Source: Eubacteriales bacterium (GTDB taxonomy: Bacteria; Bacillota; Clostridia; Lachnospirales; Lachnospiraceae). Taken from it: a stretch of DNA of 64,000 bases. The number at the start of each line of letters is the position of its first letter. The first letter of the stretch is position 1. Shown piece by piece: positions 42,685 to 50,470 of this stretch. The DNA is taken from contig JAUNPK010000012.1 of assembly GCA_030536855.1 (NCBI GenBank), positions 1 to 64,000 on the forward strand, written 5' to 3'. The position numbers were made by a program, and so were the translations under genes. Below the pieces are notes generated by a model. The model saw nothing but the letters and a program-made list of their open reading frames with translations. It did not search any database and was not told the DNA's origin.

Positions 42685-42965
42685 GACCTTACCGCCGTAT
42701 AAGGTCTGACTTTCCCGTCTGCCACTGCCACATGCTTTGGATGTACGGCATATTCCTTAAGAGCGGTCTCATTTTCAAATGTACTATCCAGCATAACATC
42801 AGCATTGGAACTTGGAAGGCACTCTGTACGAACCTTTATTTCCACAAGTCCCGGAATCTGCCCTGCAAGTCCTTCAAGTCCTTCCTTAATTCCCGCTTTA
42901 ACCTGCTCCTTCTCCTGTCCCGTAATTTCATCCTTTAACTTCCACAAAATCACATGTTTTACCAT
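42663..42965 (-). CDS. Dabb-family stress-responsive A/B barrel protein
   Basis: 100 residues: MVKHVILWKLKDEITGQEKE, PGLVEIKVRTEC, SSNADVMLDSTFENETALKE and YAVHPKHVAV, the ferredoxin-like dimeric alpha/beta barrel. Function unknown. Intact C-terminus (RSCMDYEI). Start behind AAAGGAG. It lies 60 bases from the right end of the IS element. Confidence 0.88.
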   Translation of the reverse strand: MVKHVILWKLKDEITGQEKEQVKAGIKEGLEGLAGQIPGLVEIKVRTECLPSSNADVMLDSTFENETALKEYAVHPKHVAVADGKVRPYTAVRSCMDYEI

Positions 42966-43029
42966 AATTCTCTTCTCCTTTCTTCACCGAACATTTATGC
43001 AATCTTACTAATTTACAAAACGTCATTGT

Positions 43030-43145
43030 GAAGCCTCACACGACTAAAGTCGCGTGCTTCCTATAGGTGTCTTGCGACACCTGCTCGCTTTAGGCGAGCG
43101 GACTGCGTTTCTACCATACGGCTAAAACTCAGTATTTTATATCTA
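43030..43145 (-). ncRNA. Probable omega-RNA (TnpB guide RNA scaffold)
   Basis: Immediately after the tnpB stop the minus strand has three consecutive stem-loops ending at the right-end hairpin: GCTCGC/GCGAGC (43083-43099), AGGTGT/ACACCT (43065-43082) and GAAGC...GCTTC (43030-43060). TnpB omega-RNAs are known to arise from the tnpB 3' end and right end, with the guide taken from flanking DNA. The 5' boundary probably lies inside tnpB. Confidence 0.55.
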
Positions 43146-44465
43146 CGCAGATATAAGTACCGCATTTAAGCTAACTAAAGTAGAGAACGTGCAGGTGCTT
43201 CTCTTACAACATTGAGGAACTTTAGCCTCAATAAGTAACCTTGAACTCTCATTCAGGGATTTTAAAATTTCACGTATGAAATATCTTGCACCTATGTTAT
43301 AGGATGCAGATAAATCGCAGTTATAAGTTTTTCCATTTTGGAATTTACAAAGCTCGCAGGTATTGAAACCACCTTCTTTGCCACGGAGAATAAAACCACT
43401 TCCATCGAAAGCTAATCGTGATGTATTCCATGCACAAATATGAGTTATACGCATACTAAGTCTGTGAGCCTTATTTGTAACTATCGACTGAACTTCCTGA
43501 CTGCGCCACATTTTGAGTTTTTGCTTCTTAGAACCACGAGCCTTACCATTCTTATCTAAATGCTCAAATACAATGGTGTCAACATTATAGAGAACAGCTA
43601 TATCCATGATGTAATTTGCTGTCTTAACAGCTATGTCGTGGTTAATACCTTTTGCCTTAGTCCAAAGCCTTGGCGTTTTATAGTTATCGTTCTGTTGCGC
43701 CTTCTTAATACGGTTAATGCTATGCTTTAGACGGTCTGTTTCTTTGGAGAGTTTACAAAAATGTCTTCCAAGAATAGTGCCGTCAGAGCGCATTACGGAA
43801 ACCGTAGCAGCGGTGTTAATACCAAGGTCTACAGCAATAATAGTCTGCTCATAGATAGGAGTGTCAGTGAGTTTTGTATTTTCCTCGAACGGGAAATCTA
43901 AAAACCATTCCTTTCCTCGCTTTTGTAGCGTAGGGGCGCACTGTTTGCGTTTTGTGCATCGTCTGTATATATAATCCATATCAGATTTTTTAAGGACTAC
44001 AGTTATCCAGTCCCAGGTATTGCGGATATAAACCTTAATTTGGGCAGTATAATCACCTATCTGATTATACATTACAGTACGATACATGGAAGGAAATATG
44101 TATCCTGCTTTTGGATAGGATGGTTCTTTACCAGCAGGATTGTTCTGCCAGTTAACAAGATTGCTTTTATATGACGAAGCCTTGCCAATAGCCTCGTTAA
44201 TAGCACCACGGCGCATATAACTTGGCATCTTATAAAACTTAGCATCGAAGTCGTATATAGGGGCTGGATTATCTTTTGTGGCATGAATACATCTCTCCAC
44301 ATACTGTTGCTGCAAAAGATTATTTTTGTTAGCAGAGATGTTGTCCCATTCACTAAGGCAGACATTTATCAGAAAGTCTACGGCTTTGCGGTAAATAGAT
44401 ACAGTATCTTTGAATATATGATTATAATGTTTGATTTTCACACTGTATGTAGAGTATATCTTCAT
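43143..44465 (-). CDS. tnpB: TnpB, RNA-guided endonuclease of IS200/IS605
   Basis: 440 residues. RuvC triad: D213 in IIAVDLGINTAA, E301 in VFEHLDKNGKARG, D384 in YNCDLSASYNIGAR. The zinc-finger region has CELC (370-373) and Cys383 but no obvious second CxxC pair, so the finger is reduced. TnpB cleaves DNA under guidance of omega-RNA and helps keep the element in place. Its start lies 17 bases after the tnpA stop. Confidence 0.9.
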   Translation of the reverse strand: MKIYSTYSVKIKHYNHIFKDTVSIYRKAVDFLINVCLSEWDNISANKNNLLQQQYVERCIHATKDNPAPIYDFDAKFYKMPSYMRRGAINEAIGKASSYKSNLVNWQNNPAGKEPSYPKAGYIFPSMYRTVMYNQIGDYTAQIKVYIRNTWDWITVVLKKSDMDYIYRRCTKRKQCAPTLQKRGKEWFLDFPFEENTKLTDTPIYEQTIIAVDLGINTAATVSVMRSDGTILGRHFCKLSKETDRLKHSINRIKKAQQNDNYKTPRLWTKAKGINHDIAVKTANYIMDIAVLYNVDTIVFEHLDKNGKARGSKKQKLKMWRSQEVQSIVTNKAHRLSMRITHICAWNTSRLAFDGSGFILRGKEGGFNTCELCKFQNGKTYNCDLSASYNIGARYFIREILKSLNESSRLLIEAKVPQCCKRSTCTFSTLVSLNAVLISA

Positions 44466-44482
44466 GTCGCAAAGCCTCCTTT

Positions 44483-44911
44483 CTATTTAGTCTTCTGATT
44501 ATCTATATAGGTTTTAACCTGTTCCAAGGTACGGTCACTTACAGTTGCCACAAAATATGAAGGATTCCACAGATGCCCACCCCAAAGCTGTTTTTTAATC
44601 TCAGGGTGACTTAGAAATAACCATCTTGCAGTATTACCTTTAAGTATTTTTACAGCATCCGAAAGCCGAAGCTGTGGCTTGCAGTTCACGAGAAGATGTA
44701 TGTGGTCGGGCATTATCTCCATTGCAAGGACATCCATATCTAAAGATTTAAGCGTTTCGATGAGGTAGTTTTTAACATCCTGCTCGATAGTGCCTACAAA
44801 TATGGGCTTTCTGTATTTTGTAACCCATACGATATGGTATTGTAATGAGTACACATATCCTCGACCATGTGTAACATCTTTAGGTATTGTAAAATAAGAT
44901 GTTTTATCCAT
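44483..44911 (-). CDS. tnpA: IS200/IS605 TnpA transposase (HUH Y1)
   Basis: 142 residues, the usual length. HUH motif in MPDHIHLLVN (His70, His72); catalytic Tyr near 135 in EQVKTYIDNQ. Single-strand transposase that recognises the subterminal hairpins. YSLQYHIVWVTKYRKPIF is the family N-terminus. Confidence 0.93.
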   Translation of the reverse strand: MDKTSYFTIPKDVTHGRGYVYSLQYHIVWVTKYRKPIFVGTIEQDVKNYLIETLKSLDMDVLAMEIMPDHIHLLVNCKPQLRLSDAVKILKGNTARWLFLSHPEIKKQLWGGHLWNPSYFVATVSDRTLEQVKTYIDNQKTK

Positions 44912-44991
44912 GTTTATATTATACCATATGTAACAGTTAATTACAAGAAAAGCCGCCTAACTCACGACTAAAGTCACGAGTGTGCGGCGGC

Positions 44992-45197
44992 TAATCATCA
45001 ATTTAGTGCACTTCACAATTATCCAGTAATGACGAAATCATTATATAGCATAATCCATAGTAACATAAGAAACAACCCTCTTATTTCCAAAAAGAGTTTC
45101 TCCTCCACAGCACAAAAGTCATTTAACCAATCTTCTTTGTGCAATTTACTAAGGCATAAAATTAAAGTGGGCTTTTCACACCCTGATCCTATTGAAT
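44992..45197. other. Intergenic stretch beside the IS element
   Basis: No open frame with a binding site. Contains tnpA's upstream side of the IS and AT-rich spacer; no terminator other than the one at 45198-45252. Confidence 0.5.
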
Positions 45198-45252
45198 AAA
45201 AAATACCTCCTAAGTAGATTTTGGTTATTTACCTTGTCTACTTAAGAGGTAT
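45198..45252 (-). terminator. Terminator of the surface-protein gene
   Basis: Minus strand ATACCTCT-TAAGTAGA ... TCTACTTA-GGAGGTAT then TTTTTT. Confidence 0.85.
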
Positions 45253-45330
45253 CATATCGCTTATCCATAAAAGCTATATTATTTTCCTAATACTTCTGCT
45301 ATTACTTCTGCATTTTTATGGATTTACCTG

Positions 45331-47808
45331 CTATATTCTTTTTGTCAAATGCTTCTTTCTTCCGGAAAACAGGATTACAGTTGCACTTGTCATCATTATA
45401 ATGAACCATAAGAATATACCGGTTGTATCACTGGTATCCGGTCCATCACCCGTATCAACTGTTGCATTATCCGTATACACAAGCGCATATGTTGAAAATG
45501 CATCTGTGCTAAAGGTAATGGTTCCCGTTGTCACATCAAAATCACAATCAATAATTGACACTTCCTTTTCACCTGTAACAGTATTAGTATGTATTCTAAC
45601 AATCTTATATGTTCTTGCCTTAGAAGTATCTTTATTTAAAAGGTCATCCGGAACCTTCAGACTGATAGTTACGGCACCATTGGTTTCCTTCACCTGTGTG
45701 GCTGCATTGCTTCCAACCTGCTTGTACAGATTAATATCAAAATACATTCCGACTGAAGTTGTACCCTTATTGCTCTCTACCAGCTTTTTATCATCATCGC
45801 TGACTGTTGTCTGGTTATCCTTAACCTCTAACCATACCTTTGCCTGAGCTCCGGCTGAAACAGCCGCCTGTTCCTCTTCGCTAAGCACCTTATTCGTCAA
45901 TTCCACAACACTGTTGGTGAGATTACCGTCACATGCATTTGCATTTGTATCAGTGACATTTTCAGGTTTATTCTCTACCTTCTTCACAATCGTATAAGCA
46001 GAAAATTGATTTGTATCAAAAGTAAGTGTACCTGTTGATGAATTATAAGTAGTATCAAGTTCTGTCAACGTTCCTTCATGATCCCTGACAACGCTATATG
46101 TCTCTCCCTCTGAAAGTTCCTGTAAATCCAAATCCAAACTCACACTAATTGGTTTGTTAAATTCGGTAACGTTGCTTGACCAGTAATTACCGTCTCCCTT
46201 GCTTACAATATTTTCCAGCGAAAGATCCAATGAAGTAATACTTGTAACGCTGGAACCCTCTACCACATCCTGTACGTCTTTGTTGTAGGTACTGTTGTCT
46301 GCCACTGTCATTCTTAAACTACCGCTTGTTGCTGCATTTCCACCATTTGCAATAGTGACATCTTTAACTTTTTCACTGTTTTTTGATATTGTATCTGCTG
46401 TTTTTTCGAATACGCCACTAAAATGGAGATTGCCCTGAATATTGTCAAGCTTAAATGTACTTACAGCATCCTGTGGCGCCATTGTCTGGTCATTTATTAC
46501 AGCGCTCTTTATCTGATAACCATAATCAGGAATAACTTTAAGTACAACATCATCACCCTTTTCAATCGAAACCCATCCGCCATTTTCATCAATCACTACA
46601 TCATCATATGGATGAGTAGAATCATATATTATTTCGTCTCCTCTGGTTATTGATACAATTTCAACTTTTCCGTGTTCAACCTTTATGCCCTCTATCTCAG
46701 GATTTTCTTCGTAGGACCATATTATAGTGACAAGCTTGCTGGCTTCGAATTCAATTGATATTGAATATGAATCTGCAGCAGGAACATTAACTTTAAATAG
46801 ACCTTCGACATTGCATGGATATTTTATTCCGTTTATCGTTGCAGAAACAATCCTTGCACCACCAAATTCCGGTGCAAACTCAATCTCATTAGTTTTGTCT
46901 GCATGAGAGGCATTATATCCTTTTACCGTAACATTACTAAAGCCATTTTCACAGCGTTTGTCGTTAAACTTAATCTCTGCAAGATTTCCGCTCACATCTC
47001 CTGTTACATTAAGAGTTATGTCATCATTTCCTGTATCAGCTGGAGGATTCTGATTTCCTCCGCCCGGATTTCCATTACCTTTTGCTACAACTCTAAAATT
47101 TAAATTGTTCGGTAAACCGCCATTACCATTATTTTTCTTTAAAAGAGAAGTTGCATTGTCTGTCACTGTTAATGTTGTATTAAAACCGTTAGTTTCATAA
47201 ACCTGAACTTCCATAGTATCAGGGTTGAAATTTGTAAGTGAAAATGTAACATCTCCTTCACTTCCGCGAGGAATCTGAATCTTATTACCAGATGGAACAG
47301 TAGCACCGTCGACAGTAACAGTTACATCCTCTCCATCTACAGAATATGTATATGTATTTCCCTGTACACTCTTAAATTCTGCAAATGTTATCTCATAATT
47401 TGAAGAACCCGGATTCCTACTACTGCTTTCCCTAAACTCTACATTTTCAAGAGAATATGCAGTATCAGCCTCTAAGGTATATCCATCTTCACTCAACAAA
47501 GATGTTTTGATATAATCATCTAAGATATTATTTCCATTTACACGAAGAAAAATTTCTGTCCAATCAATTTCATAATTCTGATTCGGAACAATTCTTACTG
47601 CAGTGGCACTTGGGCTACCTGTACTATAAGTCTCCCACTGTTCTCCAACCTTATACTCCACTTTGCCATAACTAGCTGACCCATCTTTAAAACTTGCAGA
47701 TATTGTAGCACCTGCCGCCTTTATCGGTGTTATGTTAACACCACACATAACCAATGAAACTATCATCAATATACTCATCAGCCATGCCATTCTTTTCTTT
47801 TTCTTCAT
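45331..47808 (-). CDS. Large secreted surface protein with C-terminal membrane anchor
   Basis: 825 residues. Signal peptide 1-31 (MAWLMSILMIVSLVMCGVN...). A Gly/Asn-rich linker near 245-262 separates beta-rich repeats. Two copies of a module ending in FSAYTIV and FSTYALV (about 575-640 and 700-790) follow: hydrophobic strand, TYKIVRIH-type strand, TGTITFSTDAFSTYA. The C-terminus is TGDGPDTSDTTG, a membrane helix and RKKHLTKR, resembling TGD-type sortase or membrane anchors but without LPxTG. Probable adhesion or structural role. It follows the lipoprotein gene by 24 bases. Confidence 0.72.
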   Translation of the reverse strand: MKKKKRMAWLMSILMIVSLVMCGVNITPIKAAGATISASFKDGSASYGKVEYKVGEQWETYSTGSPSATAVRIVPNQNYEIDWTEIFLRVNGNNILDDYIKTSLLSEDGYTLEADTAYSLENVEFRESSSRNPGSSNYEITFAEFKSVQGNTYTYSVDGEDVTVTVDGATVPSGNKIQIPRGSEGDVTFSLTNFNPDTMEVQVYETNGFNTTLTVTDNATSLLKKNNGNGGLPNNLNFRVVAKGNGNPGGGNQNPPADTGNDDITLNVTGDVSGNLAEIKFNDKRCENGFSNVTVKGYNASHADKTNEIEFAPEFGGARIVSATINGIKYPCNVEGLFKVNVPAADSYSISIEFEASKLVTIIWSYEENPEIEGIKVEHGKVEIVSITRGDEIIYDSTHPYDDVVIDENGGWVSIEKGDDVVLKVIPDYGYQIKSAVINDQTMAPQDAVSTFKLDNIQGNLHFSGVFEKTADTISKNSEKVKDVTIANGGNAATSGSLRMTVADNSTYNKDVQDVVEGSSVTSITSLDLSLENIVSKGDGNYWSSNVTEFNKPISVSLDLDLQELSEGETYSVVRDHEGTLTELDTTYNSSTGTLTFDTNQFSAYTIVKKVENKPENVTDTNANACDGNLTNSVVELTNKVLSEEEQAAVSAGAQAKVWLEVKDNQTTVSDDDKKLVESNKGTTSVGMYFDINLYKQVGSNAATQVKETNGAVTISLKVPDDLLNKDTSKARTYKIVRIHTNTVTGEKEVSIIDCDFDVTTGTITFSTDAFSTYALVYTDNATVDTGDGPDTSDTTGIFLWFIIMMTSATVILFSGRKKHLTKRI

Positions 47809-47832
47809 ACCTTATCCTCCAAGTAATTAATT

Positions 47833-48714
47833 TTATTGTGTTCCACTTCCACCGCATACCTTGCATTTTCCGTTTCCGTTACAACTTGCGCAAGTAACCA
47901 GCTTCGTTCCACCGTTACAGGTAGTGCAGGCGTATACATGTGCTCCCATACAATTTGGGAAATCACAAGTTCCGGCATGCTTATTGCTGTTCCCGGCCGC
48001 ATCGCAATAGATACAAGTTTCTGTCAATGAACCATGACAACGCGGACAGGAAACCGCATATCCGGCTCCTCTGTAGCCACTTCCCAGACATTCATCACAT
48101 TTTCCTGTTCCACCACAGTTACTGCAGGGATTTGCAGAAACCGGTGCTTCCGTCACAGCCTCTGTCGTGGCTGCCTCTGTTATCGCAGTCTCCGTTGTGG
48201 CTGCCTCTTTTGTCACAGCTTCCGTTGTGGCTACCACCTGTGATGAAACCGAGGCATTCACCTTCTTACTTGCAACAGCTTTAGTTGCTGCCGCCCCTGC
48301 CTCTTCACACACTGAAGCACTGTCACAGCTTGCATCTCTGACTTCCAGAATATCAATGTTAACATCCTTTCCATCCGTCAGAAATTGTGTTTCCACAGCC
48401 GCCCCAACAATCTTCTCCATGCCCTCTTCTACAGTCATTCCTGAAAAAGAAATCTCAGAAAAAGCTGTTTTGGCATCCTCATTCAGGTATTCCACACCGA
48501 TAATTTTGCTATTGGCATCTAAATACAGCTTTACCTTTGGATTAATAGTGACAACAATAGCCATAACATAATCTTTAGGAATCTGATCTTCTACGACTTC
48601 CTCCTTTGTATCCGTTGCTATGCCTTCATTTTCCTTCACAGACGCATCTTTGCCACAGGCAAACAATGTAAAAGCAGACAAAAGGCATATCAATATCAAA
48701 AAGATTCTTCTCAT
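47833..48714 (-). CDS. Lipoprotein with RsgI-like domain and DnaJ-like Cys-rich tail
   Basis: About 293 residues from ATG 48714; GTG 48741 (after AAGGAAAG) is an alternative start. Lipobox LLSAFTLFACGKD. Residues about 55-125 (VVTINPKVKLYLDANSKIIG ... FSGMTVEEGMEKIV) resemble the anti-sigma RsgI middle domain. A Thr/Glu/Ala-rich linker (TTEAVTKEAATTETAITEA) leads to a C-terminal set of CxxC pairs: CSNCGGTGKCDEC, CPRCHG, CIYCD, CTTCNGG, CASCNGNGKCKVCGGSG, like the DnaJ zinc-binding repeats. A tethered surface sensor or binding protein is plausible; function unknown. Confidence 0.7.
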   Translation of the reverse strand: MRRIFLILICLLSAFTLFACGKDASVKENEGIATDTKEEVVEDQIPKDYVMAIVVTINPKVKLYLDANSKIIGVEYLNEDAKTAFSEISFSGMTVEEGMEKIVGAAVETQFLTDGKDVNIDILEVRDASCDSASVCEEAGAAATKAVASKKVNASVSSQVVATTEAVTKEAATTETAITEAATTEAVTEAPVSANPCSNCGGTGKCDECLGSGYRGAGYAVSCPRCHGSLTETCIYCDAAGNSNKHAGTCDFPNCMGAHVYACTTCNGGTKLVTCASCNGNGKCKVCGGSGTQ

Positions 48715-48883
48715 AAATGATACCTGTAAGTGTTGACTCACCTTTCCTTGTTAAATATTTTCTCAGTACCGGTCACTTAGATACAGAGATTGTTAACGTA
48801 AATATATTTTAATTAATATACTATTTAGCGCGTTATCGTAAGTTTACAAATGTCTCATTTTACAAAAAATTACAAAAAAACCG

Positions 48884-50284
48884 TTATTTTACACTTCTCC
48901 ATCCATAATAAAACTGAATCAATCCTATTCTGGACTTTGTTTTTGTCTTTTCATTGAGATTTCCGATATGACGATATAAAGCAGCACGTGATATTGCCAG
49001 CTCCCCTGCGATATCCTGTACATTTTCATCTGATATCAGCAATATCTTGAGAACCTCCTGCTCTCTGTCCGTAAGTAAAAATGCTTCTGAAAATGCCTCA
49101 AACTTTTCGTCATCACCGGCCATATTTTTTATATCTGTTTCAAACTTTTCATTTACAAACTGATTTGAATAAACAAAAGTAGATACGCTTATCAATGCAA
49201 ATAATACCAGGGCCGTGATAATAATTGCCATTCCGTTTTCCCGGGATAACAGTATTACTGACATGTTTCCGGTAATAACGGCACAAATATTGTTCGTTGC
49301 CCGTCCGAAGCCTGCCCAAAGTTCAGGAACTTTCATATAATAGGAAAGATCCATAAACCCTACGGTGAAAAATACGACAAAAAATCCTGCAGAAAGATAA
49401 AAGACAACAAGCCCTGCTAAAAATGGGCCTCCCATCTGAAGAATAACTACACATATTGTGGACAAAAGAGTGACACAATACATCATTATATTCATATACC
49501 GCCGCCCTTTTAAATCGTATAAAACACCTGCAATCAATCCGCTTAATGCCAGAAGAAGACGAGGCCACTGGCCGATATCTACGCTTCCCGTTGCATGAAC
49601 AAGAGTCACAGCATTATCCAGTGTTGAAAAAATACATGTCATCAGCACAACACTTATTGCCAGAGCACTCCCCGCTACAATAGGGTTTTTCAATATTAGT
49701 TTCCCTATTTTCCCTGTATTTTCCATCCTGCATTCGTCTTTTTGAAAAGTTATATCTTCATTTAATTTCGCAGTCAGAAAAAAGCAACACATTAATGATA
49801 TGGAAAGAACAATGGACTGAACCATGTCACTTTTATAACAATTATTATTTATAAATTGGAAGAGAATTCCCATTGCATAGGCAATTCCCATCATCTTAGC
49901 CAGATGTCTGCCGTTACCAATCACGCGGGATGCTATAAAATGCACTTGGCTTCCCGTCATTCCAAGCAATATAAAAAGGAGCAGTCCAAAACCCATAATT
50001 ACTCCATAGGATTCATGCTGCTGAATAACAAAAATACAAACAACACTGCTGATTGTACTCACCAGTGTCATAATTCGTTTCGTATTTTCATTTGCCAATC
50101 TGTTCACAACAGGAAAAAGTAAGAAACCCACCACGCTGATGCCTAATACATAATTCTGTGCTAACACAACACCTTTTGAGTCGGTTACATACGCCATCAT
50201 GTTATCAAACATATACTCCGTTCCCAAAAATATGAAATTAAACAAGGCAATCAAAACAATTGCAGCAGTACAGTTTTTCTTCAT
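48884..50284 (-). CDS. MFS-like membrane protein fused to LuxR-type HTH
   Basis: 466 residues. Twelve predicted membrane helices (about 1-390), with an MFS-like loop YDLKGRRYMNIMMY, followed by a cytoplasmic LuxR HTH: LLTDREQEVLKILLISDENV, QDIAGELAISRAALYRHIGN. Such membrane-embedded transcription factors are known in gut Actinobacteria and some clostridia; the transporter part may sense a ligand. Nearby targets could be the divergent or flanking surface-protein genes (inference). Confidence 0.85.
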   Translation of the reverse strand: MKKNCTAAIVLIALFNFIFLGTEYMFDNMMAYVTDSKGVVLAQNYVLGISVVGFLLFPVVNRLANENTKRIMTLVSTISSVVCIFVIQQHESYGVIMGFGLLLFILLGMTGSQVHFIASRVIGNGRHLAKMMGIAYAMGILFQFINNNCYKSDMVQSIVLSISLMCCFFLTAKLNEDITFQKDECRMENTGKIGKLILKNPIVAGSALAISVVLMTCIFSTLDNAVTLVHATGSVDIGQWPRLLLALSGLIAGVLYDLKGRRYMNIMMYCVTLLSTICVVILQMGGPFLAGLVVFYLSAGFFVVFFTVGFMDLSYYMKVPELWAGFGRATNNICAVITGNMSVILLSRENGMAIIITALVLFALISVSTFVYSNQFVNEKFETDIKNMAGDDEKFEAFSEAFLLTDREQEVLKILLISDENVQDIAGELAISRAALYRHIGNLNEKTKTKSRIGLIQFYYGWRSVK

Positions 50285-50401
50285 CCTTCACAGACCCCGT
50301 ATCAATTTTCTCAACTATAAAATAAGTATATACAAAATTCTCAGCAAAGCAAGTTGACATGTGTCTAAAATTGTATTTGCTTTTTTCTTTTACACACAAA
50401 G

Positions 50402-50431
50402 AAAAAAAGATGGCTATAATTGGCCATCTTT
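50402..50431 (-). terminator. Terminator of the choice-of-anchor protein gene
   Basis: Minus strand AAAGATGGC / GCCATCTTT with loop CAATTATA, followed by TTTTTTC. Confidence 0.8.
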
Positions 50432-50470
50432 CCCTCTGTCTTTATATGTCTTTACATATTTTGTATATCT

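Larger units (their letters stand above)
43030..44991 (-). mobile_element. IS200/IS605-family insertion sequence with tnpA and tnpB
   Basis: Subterminal hairpins mark the ends: left end (upstream of tnpA) 44952-44991, GCCGCC...GGCGGC with inner CTCACGACTAAAGTCACGAG; right end 43030-43060, GAAGC...GCTTC with inner CACACGACTAAAGTCGCGTG. Both share the loop-stem ACGACTAAAGTC. Such elements transpose as single strands without target duplication; exact cleavage points lie some bases outside the hairpins and cannot be fixed by eye. tnpA and tnpB are both full length, so it may be active. Confidence 0.85.

Noticed and set aside
48034-48571. Plus-strand ORFs across the lipoprotein linker
   Set aside because: Mirror reading of the Thr/Glu/Ala repeat codons; no start signals.
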